64,000 bases of DNA from Peribacillus simplex. GTDB lineage: Bacteria > Bacillota > Bacilli > Bacillales > DSM-1321. The first letter of the stretch is position 1. Every line of letters starts with the position of its first letter. Below, one piece after another: positions 10,865-20,300 of this stretch. The stretch covers positions 2,198,001-2,262,000 of the forward strand of contig NZ_CP126106.1 in the NCBI RefSeq assembly GCF_030123325.1, written 5' to 3'. The translations under genes were made by a program, and so were the position numbers. The notes below the pieces were generated by a model, which was not told the origin of the DNA, searched no databases, and saw only the letters and a program-made list of their open reading frames with translations.

Positions 10865-11372
10865 TCGTACCATTCGCTCCCATAATAGTTCAGTAACGTT
10901 AATAGATTGCTTAGCATCTATTTTTTCACTAGAAGCTGTACTACCAAGTAAAGAGATTTATTTGATATCGCCTTTTTTAAGTAATTCACCTCTTATACGG
11001 AATAGATTAGGACAATACTCTGATTTGTTTCCCATGATAGAAGGGAAAATCATCTATCTTTCAGACATACTAAATACTTTATCTTGGAAAGGATCTAAAA
11101 TCCGTATCATATGTGATCCTAATCGAGTAGAAACAAAGAGGTTTATTAGCCAACTAAATGAAGTTGAAATAAAGAAATTAAATAACAATCACGAAAAAGG
11201 TCTTATGACTAGCCATATATATCTACATGGTTCAATGAACTTTACGTTTAGCGGTATTAATATTAATGGTGAAAATATTCGTATTACGAGTGATCGGTCT
11301 GAGGTCAATCAGGCTTTGCTAGCAGCACGTACTAGATGGGAGGAGGCTGAGGAAATATGTCACAATCATTAA
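10857..11372 (+). CDS. dpdK: DpdK-like phospholipase D-fold protein
   Basis: This is a 171-residue single-domain protein of the PLD fold. The C-terminal part carries an HGSMNFTFSGININGENIRI stretch, which occupies the place of the HxK...N...G catalytic motif. The His and the Asn/Gly are present, but the Lys after His is replaced (HGS), so nuclease or phosphodiesterase activity should not be assumed. An N-terminal IYLISPFLSN strand fits the start of the same fold. The ATG overlaps the end of dpdJ (ATGCATAA), and its own end overlaps the next gene by 16 bases, so the three genes form one translation-coupled unit. DpdK belongs to the restriction group of the Dpd system. Confidence 0.82.
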   Translation: MHNRTIRSHNSSVTLIDCLASIFSLEAVLPSKEIYLISPFLSNSPLIRNRLGQYSDLFPMIEGKIIYLSDILNTLSWKGSKIRIICDPNRVETKRFISQLNEVEIKKLNNNHEKGLMTSHIYLHGSMNFTFSGININGENIRITSDRSEVNQALLAARTRWEEAEEICHNH

Positions 11373-13648
11373 AAACCAAATTCCTTCTTCTGCTACTACA
11401 AGTAAATGGTGTAAATCCTTATCATTTATCCGTTAACGGGAATGAGTGGTCAGGGAAAAACGATGAATTATTAGGGATGATTAAAAGGTTTTATGAGGAT
11501 AACCCTGCTGTTCTTCCTTTTAGGAACAACCAAAAGGAGACTTTTTGGTTTTTGTTTGCACATAAAGATTATTTATTAGGACAACATATTCGTGAATTAG
11601 ATCACTTTTTGTTACCTTATCATTGTACACCACTAAATGATGGAAGAAAGTTAAACTTTGATTCGGAAAAAAGATTGGGCCGAATCGGGTATGAACTATT
11701 TCCTGATGGTTATTACGCTTATGTATCAAAGGTTGAGCAGGAAGAAAATATTTGGGGGAGACTTCGGTTATGGAGGAGGCTTGATGACCGTCGACCGAAC
11801 ATCTCATATGACGAGTTAAAGGTAAATGCATTCACATTACGAAGCAGATTTTATCAAGCGATTGTTTTACAAAAATGGGAAGAGGCGAAAAGCTATTTAA
11901 ATACACTTCAGCAAGGAAAATATTTGAGTGATGAAAATTATAAATTTTTAACGCTTCATTGGTTAAGTGCCCAAGGTAAGTGGGATCGAATTTGGGAATC
12001 TGATGATTTTGAGATCTTGGCTGGATTCGGTAAAATACCTATTCAAGTTCATATCGCTTTAATCCGAACATTTTATCAACGCAAATTATCTAAATCGGAT
12101 ATTCTCGGCCGATATGATTTGTCAATGAAAGCATTTAAAGAATCACGATATAAGCTTGGAACACTCTTACGTTCACAGTTGAGTTTAGATGAGGAAACTT
12201 CTATACGTGTATTTGCTTATGAAGCAGCTTCTAAAGGTCAGGAAGATAAACTGGAGCGCTACCAAGAAAAGACCAAAGATGAGATCACTAAAGATATTAT
12301 TGAATTCCTCTTACTTTATGTACAAACGAATAAAGAGAAGCCGATAATCTCCATTAATGATAAATTAGAACGAGCCAAACAGTGTTTTACTAATCATGAG
12401 TATGAAGATGCTTTTCTTCTTCTAAATGGAGTTGATCTTTCTATTGATAAGGTTCGTTTGCTTGCAGGAATTTCCATTATGGAAGAAACAGAGGAAACGT
12501 GCTCTGTTGCATTAAAGCATTATGAAATGCTATCTGAACAGGAACAACGGCAGTTAATGAAAGAACCGCAATCTAAAGGATGGATGATCTACTTACTTAA
12601 TCTACAAAAAGGGAATGAATCTTTATTAATAACGGCTGAGACAACCGATCGAGTGGATTGGTACAACTGGTTTTATAATTTTATACACACTTCTGATTTT
12701 GATCTTTTAGAAGAGCATTTAACGACGATAGATGTTCAACAAGGGAATATCAATTGGTCCATTACGTCTCTTAGTAATCTATCAGAAATAATAGCTACGA
12801 TAGGAATAGAGGCTCTCTCATCCATGCAAAAATCTCTTTTACAAACAGCATTGCCTATGTTTGTTACAGAGTTAATGCAAGATGATTATTTTCCTAATGA
12901 AAAGGCGAATGAATTATATGAATATACGCGAGAAATTCTCTGTATTCATGGGAAACGAAATGAAAATAATACCGGCTTTTTATTAAGACTAACGGAAGGT
13001 TTATTGTGCTTAGAGATTTCCAAAGTTCATTTATATTGGAATCAAGTCGAATCATGGTTTAATGTATTCCCTACAGATCGATTATCATCATATGTGCTAG
13101 AATCTTTAGAGCTATTTAAGGAATACGGACTTGGTGATGATCTCTTACAACCAGTTTGGACAAATTGGGTTGGATCTCTTCTTGATAGAATAGCTAACCA
13201 AACGGTTATTCAATCATGGATTGATTTAGGAAACAGAATATCTGCTAATTCTTCCATGATTGATGCATTAAATGAGAAGATAACTTCTAATAGAGATATG
13301 GATCTATTAGAGGTATTACCTAATATGTCTATTACCATCTACTCTCTACGTGAGAAACCAGCACAGCGAGCTGCACAGCGGATTACAAAGAGAAATCCAA
13401 ATGTTAAAGTAAAGGTCTGTACGGATAGTAAATTGACAAATGAAGCGAAAGCGTATGCTCGAAACTCAGATTTAGTTATTCTCGTCACAACTTGTATGTC
13501 CCATGCATTAACTTTTGGGATATCACCTTATTTAGATGATAATTTATTATATTCTCGAAGTTCAGGGGAAACCGGAATTATAGAGGCATTGGAGGAGTAT
13601 TGTCAAGAACAGTATGATAACCAAGTTATGTCTAGTCATGTAAGCTAA
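11357..13648 (+). CDS. dpdD: DpdD-like protein, last gene of the dpd block
   Basis: This is a 763-residue cytoplasmic protein without transmembrane segments. Most of it is helical and repeat-like (a Trp-rich middle such as WEEAKSYLNTL and WDRIWESDDFEIL suggests TPR-like helices). The last 110 residues read as a small alpha/beta domain (NVKVKVCTDSKLTNEAKAYA then DLVILVTTCMSHAL), reminiscent of DUF2325-type proteins. I name it DpdD from length, from being the one large restriction gene not otherwise accounted for, and from its place in the operon. The family call is less certain than for the helicases. A GGAGG site inside dpdK precedes the ATG. The preQ0 genes follow after a 249-base gap with their own promoter. 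Confidence 0.65.
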   Translation: MSQSLKTKFLLLLLQVNGVNPYHLSVNGNEWSGKNDELLGMIKRFYEDNPAVLPFRNNQKETFWFLFAHKDYLLGQHIRELDHFLLPYHCTPLNDGRKLNFDSEKRLGRIGYELFPDGYYAYVSKVEQEENIWGRLRLWRRLDDRRPNISYDELKVNAFTLRSRFYQAIVLQKWEEAKSYLNTLQQGKYLSDENYKFLTLHWLSAQGKWDRIWESDDFEILAGFGKIPIQVHIALIRTFYQRKLSKSDILGRYDLSMKAFKESRYKLGTLLRSQLSLDEETSIRVFAYEAASKGQEDKLERYQEKTKDEITKDIIEFLLLYVQTNKEKPIISINDKLERAKQCFTNHEYEDAFLLLNGVDLSIDKVRLLAGISIMEETEETCSVALKHYEMLSEQEQRQLMKEPQSKGWMIYLLNLQKGNESLLITAETTDRVDWYNWFYNFIHTSDFDLLEEHLTTIDVQQGNINWSITSLSNLSEIIATIGIEALSSMQKSLLQTALPMFVTELMQDDYFPNEKANELYEYTREILCIHGKRNENNTGFLLRLTEGLLCLEISKVHLYWNQVESWFNVFPTDRLSSYVLESLELFKEYGLGDDLLQPVWTNWVGSLLDRIANQTVIQSWIDLGNRISANSSMIDALNEKITSNRDMDLLEVLPNMSITIYSLREKPAQRAAQRITKRNPNVKVKVCTDSKLTNEAKAYARNSDLVILVTTCMSHALTFGISPYLDDNLLYSRSSGETGIIEALEEYCQEQYDNQVMSSHVS

Positions 13649-13771
13649 ATTATTATTAATTACTAGGTAATTGTAATCAAATTGAAAGTGCCTTTACCAA
13701 TAGAGGTTGATGATTTTTTTAGTAACCTAAGTTGTAGCAATAATTAAAAAAAATAATTCTATCTCAAATTA

Positions 13772-13780
13772 TGATATAAT
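13772..13780 (+). promoter_or_regulatory. Extended -10 promoter of the queCDE operon
   Basis: TGATATAAT combines a perfect TATAAT (13775-13780) with a TG one base upstream, an extended -10 element. No good -35 box lies 17 bases upstream, which is usual for this promoter type. The predicted start is near 13787, just before the riboswitch leader. Confidence 0.6.
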
Positions 13781-13807
13781 ATTTATAGAGAAACCCGCTC
13801 TCGCGGT

Positions 13808-13841
13808 AGAGGTTCTAGCTACCCTCTTTAAAAAACTAAGG
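13808..13841 (+). promoter_or_regulatory. preQ1 class I riboswitch aptamer
   Basis: AGAGG (13808-13812) pairs with CCTCT (13823-13827) around the loop TTCTAGCTA. An A-rich strand and the tail ACTAAGG (13836-13841) follow; the tail pairs with CTAG of the loop to make the H-type pseudoknot. This is the consensus layout of the small preQ1-I aptamer found before Bacillus queC operons. An extra small hairpin (CCGC tctc GCGG) stands just upstream at 13795-13806. Confidence 0.9.
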
Positions 13842-13877
13842 AAAACAGTTCTGCTTTCTTAGTAGTGCTGTTTTTTC
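13836..13877 (+). terminator. Riboswitch expression platform: antiterminator/terminator pair
   Basis: AAAACAG (13842-13848) pairs with CTGTTTT (13868-13874) followed by T residues, giving a terminator. The competing pairing ACTAAGGAAA with TTTCTTAGT uses the aptamer tail and the left terminator arm. Ligand that fixes ACTAA in the pseudoknot would free the terminator, so preQ1 should switch queCDE off by early termination. Confidence 0.75.
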
Positions 13878-13897
13878 TATTGAAAGGAGTTTTACAA

Positions 13898-14560
13898 TTG
13901 AAAAAAGATAAAGCTATCGTTGTGTTTAGTGGAGGACAAGATAGTACTACGTGTTTATTCTGGGCATTAGAACAATTTCAAGAAGTAATTGCTGTTACTT
14001 TTGATTACAATCAAAGACATATTGCTGAAATAGAATGTGCAAAAAATATAGCAAAAGAACTTGGTGTAAAGCATCATATTTTAGATATGAGTTTACTGAA
14101 TCAACTAGCACCGAATGCTTTAACAAGAGATGAAATTGAAGTGAAGGATGGGGAAAATGGCGGCAGCCTTCCATCGACCTTTGTTCCTGGTCGAAATTTA
14201 TTATTCATGTCTTTTGCTGGTGTGCTAGCTAGCCAAGTTGGTGCGAAACACATTGTCACTGGGGTTTGTGAGACGGATTTTAGTGGATATCCAGACTGTC
14301 GAGATGTGTTCGTTAAATCATTAAATGTAACACTTAACCTTTCTATGGATCAGCAATTTGTGATTCATACTCCATTAATGTGGTTGAATAAAGCTGAAAC
14401 ATGGAAGCTAGCAGACGATCTTGGAGCATTTGATTTTGTCCGTGAAAAAACTCTGACATGCTATAACGGAATTGTTGCCGATGGTTGTGGTGAATGTCCG
14501 GCATGTAAGTTACGGAAAAACGGCTTCGACAACTATTTGAAGGATAGAAAGGGGCAATAA
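13898..14560 (+). CDS. queC: 7-cyano-7-deazaguanine (preQ0) synthase QueC
   Basis: QueC is the ATP-dependent ligase that turns 7-carboxy-7-deazaguanine and ammonia into preQ0. The N-terminal PP-loop SGGQDS is at residues 11-16, the family signature LPSTFVPGRN follows, and the C-terminal zinc site is CGECPAC. The sequence follows B. subtilis QueC almost throughout at the same length (220 residues). I set the start at TTG 13898 behind AAAGGAG (8-base spacing). The longer frame starts with a GTG inside the riboswitch terminator and is rejected. It is the first gene of a queC-queD-queE unit behind a preQ1 riboswitch. Next to the dpd genes its product serves both tRNA queuosine and DNA preQ0 insertion. 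Confidence 0.96.
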   Translation: MKKDKAIVVFSGGQDSTTCLFWALEQFQEVIAVTFDYNQRHIAEIECAKNIAKELGVKHHILDMSLLNQLAPNALTRDEIEVKDGENGGSLPSTFVPGRNLLFMSFAGVLASQVGAKHIVTGVCETDFSGYPDCRDVFVKSLNVTLNLSMDQQFVIHTPLMWLNKAETWKLADDLGAFDFVREKTLTCYNGIVADGCGECPACKLRKNGFDNYLKDRKGQ

Positions 14561-14563
14561 ATA

Positions 14564-15046
14564 ATGTACGGTTTTCGGATTGTTGAAAAGCTCCAAAAAA
14601 TAGATGAAGATATAAAACGTAACCAGTTAAAGTACCATAATAAACGCGTGATGGTTAGTAAGGAATTCACCTTTGACTCAGCGCATCATTTGCATGCCTA
14701 CGAAGGAAAGTGCAAAAATCTCCATGGCCATACTTATAGAGTTATTTTTGGACTGAGCGGATTTGTTGATGACCGTGGGTTAATGATTGATTTTGGTGAG
14801 ATCAAAGAAATTTGGAAAAACGAAATTGAAATATTTCTTGATCATAGATATTTAAATGAAACACTGCCACCGATGAATACGACAGCCGAAAACATTGTCG
14901 TGTGGATTTATGAAATAATGTCCGATGCTTTGAAGCAAGAAGAAAGACAGATTAAATACAAGGATGCTAGATTAGAGTTTGTTCGATTATATGAAACTCC
15001 AACAGGTTATGCTGAAGCAAGACGGGAGTGGATAGAGGATGAGTAA
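14564..15046 (+). CDS. queD: 6-carboxytetrahydropterin synthase QueD
   Basis: QueD converts 7,8-dihydroneopterin triphosphate to 6-carboxy-5,6,7,8-tetrahydropterin. Zinc ligands and catalytic residues are visible as FDSAHHLH, CKNLHGHTY (His pair plus the catalytic Cys) and LDHRYLNE, all in the usual order. At 160 residues it carries an N-terminal extension of roughly 25 residues before the conserved VSKEFTFDSAHH core. The ATG at 14564 has AAAGGGG before it and lies three bases after the queC stop. It overlaps queE by 8 bases. The pathway position is directly before QueE. Confidence 0.95.
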   Translation: MYGFRIVEKLQKIDEDIKRNQLKYHNKRVMVSKEFTFDSAHHLHAYEGKCKNLHGHTYRVIFGLSGFVDDRGLMIDFGEIKEIWKNEIEIFLDHRYLNETLPPMNTTAENIVVWIYEIMSDALKQEERQIKYKDARLEFVRLYETPTGYAEARREWIEDE

Positions 15047-15767
15047 AATACCAGTAATGGAGGTCTTTGGTCCAACTATCCAAGGCGAAGGCATGGTCAT
15101 TGGACAAAAGACAATGTTTGTTCGAACAGCTGGTTGTGATTATTCTTGTTCATGGTGTGATTCTGCTTTTACCTGGGACGGTTCTGGAAAAGATTTAATA
15201 AAGCAAATGGACGCAGAAGAAATTTGGAAAGAACTTGTTTTACTCGGCGGAGATGGTTTTTCTTTTGTAACAATATCAGGTGGGAATCCTGCATTATTAA
15301 AGAACCTAAGTTACTTAATCGACCTTTTAAAAGAAAACAATATAAAAATTGGTTTAGAGACACAGGGAAGTAAGTGGCAGGATTGGTTTTTGCATATCGA
15401 TGAATTAACAATTTCTCCAAAGCCACCAAGTTCAGGGATGATTACAAATTTTGATATACTTGATAAAGTAATTGACAAACTAAAGGAAAAAGACCCTTCA
15501 CATAATGTAAGTTTGAAGGTTGTTGTTTTCGATGAGATTGATTACAACTATGCTAAAAAAATACACCTTAGATATCCCAAAACTCCATTCTTCCTACAGG
15601 TTGGAAATGAGGATAATAAAACAACAGATAATCAACATTTGGTAAATCAACTTCTACAGAAATATGAATGGCTTTTAAATAAAGTCATGTTAGATAATGA
15701 ATTAAAAGATGTAAAAGTATTACCACAACTGCATACCTATATATGGGGAAATAAACGAGGAGTTTAG
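15039..15767 (+). CDS. queE: 7-carboxy-7-deazaguanine synthase QueE (radical SAM)
   Basis: QueE is the radical SAM enzyme that contracts carboxytetrahydropterin to 7-carboxy-7-deazaguanine. The cluster motif CDYSCSWC is at residues 33-40 (CX3CX2C as usual for this family). TISGGNPAL and the terminal LPQLHTYIWGNKRGV are near identical to B. subtilis QueE, and the length (242) agrees. It overlaps queD. In B. subtilis queF is the next gene; here queF is missing and a precursor transporter follows, so this operon stops at preQ0, the base used by the Dpd system. Confidence 0.96.
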   Translation: MSKIPVMEVFGPTIQGEGMVIGQKTMFVRTAGCDYSCSWCDSAFTWDGSGKDLIKQMDAEEIWKELVLLGGDGFSFVTISGGNPALLKNLSYLIDLLKENNIKIGLETQGSKWQDWFLHIDELTISPKPPSSGMITNFDILDKVIDKLKEKDPSHNVSLKVVVFDEIDYNYAKKIHLRYPKTPFFLQVGNEDNKTTDNQHLVNQLLQKYEWLLNKVMLDNELKDVKVLPQLHTYIWGNKRGV

Positions 15768-15832
15768 TTTTTTTATTGAAACAAACTGAAAGTTCCAGTT
15801 TATAACTTTATAAGTTTGAGGTAGAATATTTC

Positions 15833-15855
15833 AAGGAACATACGTTCCTATTTTT
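15833..15855 (+). promoter_or_regulatory. GAAC-ATAC-GTTC palindrome: hairpin/terminator or LexA-like box
   Basis: AGGAAC ATAC GTTCCT makes a six-pair stem followed by ATTTTT, so it may end the queCDE transcript. The same bases (15836-15847) fit the Bacillus SOS box core GAAC-RNRY-GTTC. It lies about 55 bases before the transporter start. The two readings cannot be separated from sequence. Confidence 0.4.
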
Positions 15856-15902
15856 AAAAGAGAAAAAAGTTTTAAATTTATATATTAAGATGGGGTGATT
15901 AG

Positions 15903-16442
15903 TTGAGAATAATATTATACTTAGTTGCTATTATAACTGCAAACGTTGTTACTGCTGCATTTGCTCCTTTACAGCTTGGCGTATTCATAATCCCAATGGG
16001 CACTTTCTTAATAGGTGCTACTTTTATTTTTCGAGATTTGGTACAGAACAAATATGGAAGAAAGAAAACATATTTCTGTATTGCTATTGCTCTTGCTTTA
16101 TCAGCTTTAGTATCTTTTCTATTAGGTGATACTTTATTGATTGTCTTAGCATCAGCCCTGTCATTTGTTATTTCAGAAACTGCTGATACTGAAATATATA
16201 CTCGTTTGAATTTACCAATGAGTTGGCGAGTATTATATAGTGGTATTGTTGGCGGGCTATTAGATTCTGTAATATTTGTAATTATAGGTTTAAGTCCAAT
16301 TGGTGCGAACTTTATACCTTGGGAAGCAGTTCCATTTGCAATTTTTGGTCAGATTATTGTTAAAACGGTTATCCAGGGGATAGCTGCCATTATTATTAAT
16401 GTGATTTATTACACATCTAGAAATCATACGGCAACACCATAA
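15903..16442 (+). CDS. Queuosine precursor transporter, VUT/YhhQ family
   Basis: This is a 179-residue membrane protein with about six hydrophobic segments. FIFRDLVQNKYGRKKTYFCI is the characteristic VUT (DUF165/YhhQ) segment, and the conserved SFVISETADTEIYT follows, then two C-terminal helices. E. coli YhhQ takes up preQ0/preQ1. The start is TTG at 15903 behind GGGGTGA. Placed after queCDE, it gives a second, salvage source of 7-deazaguanine for tRNA and possibly for DNA modification (inference). No second preQ1 aptamer is visible in front of it. It ends at a strong terminator. Confidence 0.85.
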   Translation: MRIILYLVAIITANVVTAAFAPLQLGVFIIPMGTFLIGATFIFRDLVQNKYGRKKTYFCIAIALALSALVSFLLGDTLLIVLASALSFVISETADTEIYTRLNLPMSWRVLYSGIVGGLLDSVIFVIIGLSPIGANFIPWEAVPFAIFGQIIVKTVIQGIAAIIINVIYYTSRNHTATP

Positions 16443-16576
16443 GATATACCACCTTGAGACTTATGGTAAAAGGATTTAAACTATTTTTTGATTGTTTAAT
16501 AGAAGATGGACAGAAGTAAATTATTTTAAACACTGATAATTATACTGAACTCTCTAACATTTGGTATATAATTCAG

Positions 16577-16609
16577 AAATCCCCGAATCTACTCGATTTG
16601 GGGATTTTT
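16577..16609 (+). terminator. Terminator after the transporter gene
   Basis: AAATCCCC (16577-16584) pairs with GGGGATTT (from 16600), extended by partial pairing of GAAT and ATTT, with a run of T after it. It closes the queuosine/dpd region. Confidence 0.8.
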
Positions 16610-17309
16610 CATAATTTCCGCAAATATCTTAACGTAAATTATTTATCCCCTTAACCATGAACATTTTATTGTCTGATTTATTTACCATATAGCAAATTAA
16701 ATCAAACCTCTTTTATAGTGCAAAATATGGAAAGGGAATTTTTCCAATAAATTTCCATTTTATTATTTTCAGTGTCCACAAAGCCGATATTAATTAATTT
16801 AATATAATTGAAAAAATAGAATATATTAATCATAATAAAGAAAAAAACGTGCTTATGTATAGGTATTATGGCATAATAGGTAATAAAATTACATATTTTG
16901 TGTATTGCAAAATAGAAGTGCAGAGCATTGAATTCAGACTCCTGCACTTTATTTATTGAGTGCCATAAAAAAAGACTTGCCAGGCACCCCAAGTCCCTCT
17001 ACTGTATAGGTGTCGAATCAATACAGAGTGGAGGATTACGAAAGGATGCTAGCAATGTCTGATATTAATTGTATCAAACACCTAAGGAACAAAAGAACAA
17101 AAAAGGACTATCTGATTGTTATTGCCCATAAAGGAACTACTTGAGGATTACAATCGATTCCTAGATGATGAGCGGGAAACGTGTTTTATGCTAAACAAAG
17201 ACTTCCTATATAAAAAGTTCAATGAGGCAGTGCCCTTATATTAGAGTATCAAGATAATTTTGGAAAATGGTGGGGCGAGGTGCTGTCCCCTTCGAGAGGA
17301 AGAATTGGT
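16610..17309. other. 700-base gene-free stretch with decayed element pieces
   Basis: It is very AT-rich, with many stops on both strands. A weak inverted GTGCAGGAGTC / CTCTGCAC pair around 16915-16950 and an IstA-like start at 17046 are the only structures I can point to. An open minus-strand frame at 16702-16992 has no ribosome site and random-looking composition. The stretch marks the border between the dpd island and the next defence module. Confidence 0.5.
17046..17114 (+). mobile_element. Remnant of an IS21-type transposase (IstA) start
   Basis: GTGGAGGATTACGAAAGG precedes an ATG that reads MLAMSDINCIKHLRNKRTKK. This resembles the N-terminus of IS21-family IstA proteins (MLxMSxIxxIRxL...). 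The frame then runs into stops, so only a stub of the gene remains. The similarity is short and the family call is tentative. Confidence 0.3.
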
Positions 17310-20300
17310 ATGTTAGCTGCGAAGGTAGAGTCACAACCGTGTTATATTAACTTAACCAAAAGAGCTTTGTCTGATATAAATGAGAATTTAGGGTATAGAG
17401 ATGAGTTTTTTAGTGTGCGAACGGATAGAATTATTCACCTTCTTCTTTCCTCCCAGGATTCATTTCTTGTACATATCGAGAAAGCGACTGGTAGAACAGA
17501 AGAGGAGTTATATGTAAATCTCCATTTTGATTCCACGGAAAATAAGGGAATCATGAAATATGTGAAGGATCAGACGTTTAGTCTGTATGGAGTGGTAAAG
17601 GATGATGGATTGCTTGTTACGGGAATTAAGTTTTTACCTTTTGGAATAGGTCAAGCAAATAACCGTCGGGTTACGTCCACACTGCATTTCTTCATTAATG
17701 AACGAAGTGCTACGTCCTTAACAGTAGAAACGCTAGAAGCAATCAAGAATCTCCCGTTTGCAAAAGAGCAGTCGAAGTTTGTGAAGAGTCGGCTAGAGAG
17801 CTGGGAAGTGTATCTCGATATGATTGTGGAAAAGGCAGAGCAGGACGAGGTGACGATGGATTTTCAATCTGCTAGGTTCACTGAACACTTACGAGAATTG
17901 AATATTCACTGTCCTTCTTTAAGAGGGCAAGTAGCTCGAAGGGATTTAAAGGGTGCCGAAGTGTCATTGCTGTGGGAGGATGACGGCAAGGACGAGGCAG
18001 ATGAAAAAATCGGGACGGTTCGACGTTTTGATTTTGATAAGAATATTGTAGAGATTGAGCTTGATGAGGACTATGTGGAGCTCGCTAGGCAGAATAAATG
18101 GACGCCAGTGACAGCGGGGCTGGTGCATATTAGTAATCATGGTGGTTTAACACAGGCGAGGAGATTAAGAGGAGGATTTCGTGACCTACAGAATGGTGTA
18201 GCGAAAAACCCGAATTTGGAGTACTTGCTATTTGAGGAAAATCCGGTGATGGATACATCTAGCAATGTGCAAAGCTTTGAATTTAAAGAAGCGATACAAG
18301 ATAATTTAAACCATTATCAGCGTGCTGCAGTAAAAGGGGCATTAGCAGCAGAGGATATTTACCTGATTCAAGGGCCTCCTGGGACTGGGAAAACAACGGT
18401 CATCGCCGAAATTTGTTATCAGAATGTGGAGCGGGGTCTTAGAACATTAGTTGCGTCTCAATCAAACCTAGCAGTTGATAATGCACTTAGCAAGCTACTT
18501 GCACACCCTAAGGTCCGGATTCTCCGTAAAGGGCGCACAAAGAGTATCGAAGAAGAAGGCAAGAAATTCATCGAAGAAAATGTTGCAGAAACTTGGAAAA
18601 AGCAAACGCTGGAAAACATTCAACTTGATATTAAGGACATTGATCAGTTAATTGAGGAAAAGAGGAAAGAGATTAAGAAAAATCAGAATGTCCTGAAGTA
18701 CAATGCAGAAAAACTAGCAGATATCGAAAAAGCACCATTGGTCAGAACGAAGCTGTTTCGATTACAAAATGAACTGCGTCACATCCAAGACCACGTGACT
18801 CAATTAAAGAATAAAGAAGAAAAGCATGAGCTAACGGAAAAGGAGCTCGAACAGAAATTACAGCAGGATTCCCATGAAGCTGCGCAACTTAAAGTGTTAC
18901 TAGATAATTGGGAAGAAAGCAATAATTTTGATGAGAGGAAGGCTACTCTTCAGAATCGAATCAATCGTCTACGAGTAGAAATCGAATATCTCGAAGCACA
19001 GGAGTCTTTCGACAAAGCATCAGAACACTATAAAGAATTAGATTCACAGTTAGAACGGTTGCGGAGACGTGAGAGAGAAATAGAGGATATCCTAATGGAA
19101 ATTCCTCGGATGCATGATGTGGAGATTGTATCTTTTATTAATAGTAGAAGGGATATCAATTCTCCTGCGATTTTGCAAAAACAAATGCGACTATCTGAGT
19201 CGATTCGTATGGTTAATCAAGGAGAAGCTGGCAAGACACAGTTAGCGAGTGATAATGATACTTTTTCAAGGCTAGAAAAGCAATTAGATATTGTCATTGG
19301 TAGGCAAAAGAAGGTGCTCGTTCAATATGGGTATGATACAGAATTAGCAGAGACACTAGGTGGATCCGATGAGTATCCACATACAGACCTTATGCAGCTT
19401 GTTCCTCGTCTGGCAAATCGGATGATGGCATTCTCAGAGCCTTCTTTTCTACAAAACTTGAAATGGAAACTCACGAAAAAGCTCCCGAAACAAGTGGAGA
19501 AGTTAATAGAAGAATACAATCAAAGTATTGCTGCTAAAAAGCTACTAAAAGAGACGGTTGAGCGCAATAAACTGCGAATGGTGGAGATGAGAGAGGCAAA
19601 AAGTAAGCTTCCTCTTTTAACCGTGGAAATGCTGGAAGCACTAACTGATTATTATAAGCAAGTAGAAGTGAAGATAGAGAATGAAATCGGCGTTATCCAT
19701 TTTGACATGGTACCAGGTAAAAATCAGGTGAAGAAGTGTCATCAGTTGTTGATAGAGTTGAGAGGAAAGTTGGATGGTGAGGAGCCGAGTAAAACTGTCT
19801 CTGAGTTAAGAAGATTAGTAGATGTTGCGGTGATAGAGTTAACGGAGCTAGGAACAGAGGAGCAATATAAAAAGAGACTCATGATTCAGAAGGAGGAGAA
19901 AGAGTTTGCTTGTGAAAAATATGGGGTGCAGCTAAAAGAAATCACTCGTGAAGTGGAGGGGTTGGGCTTTAAGCTAGCAGAACTACAGCCAACTCTAGAA
20001 GACCTAGTGAAGCAAGTGGAAGAGAATCAGAAAATAGTTGATTATTTAAGTAGTATTAACGTAGAAAAAGAGAAAATGATGATTGATAAGAAGAACCAAT
20101 TGATAAAACAGAGAATGGAGAGGTCGGATAATCATATTACAGCTTATATGAATCAACGGATGATGAAGATTGAATGGTCGAATATGCTGCAGGATGCAAA
20201 GGATTATGACCTGAGAGAAATTAAAAAGCTGTATATTAAGCATGCGAATGTGATTGGGATTACATGTGTGCAGTCTGCGAAGAAGGATTTTGCTAGAGAT

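Noticed and set aside
13865..13897. Longer start (GTG) for queC
   Set aside because: It lies in the right arm of the riboswitch terminator and has no ribosome site; TTG at 13898 has AAAGGAG and matches the known QueC N-terminus.
16702..16992. 96-codon minus-strand frame rich in Phe and Ile
   Set aside because: It is the result of AT-rich sequence; there is no ribosome site and no known motif.
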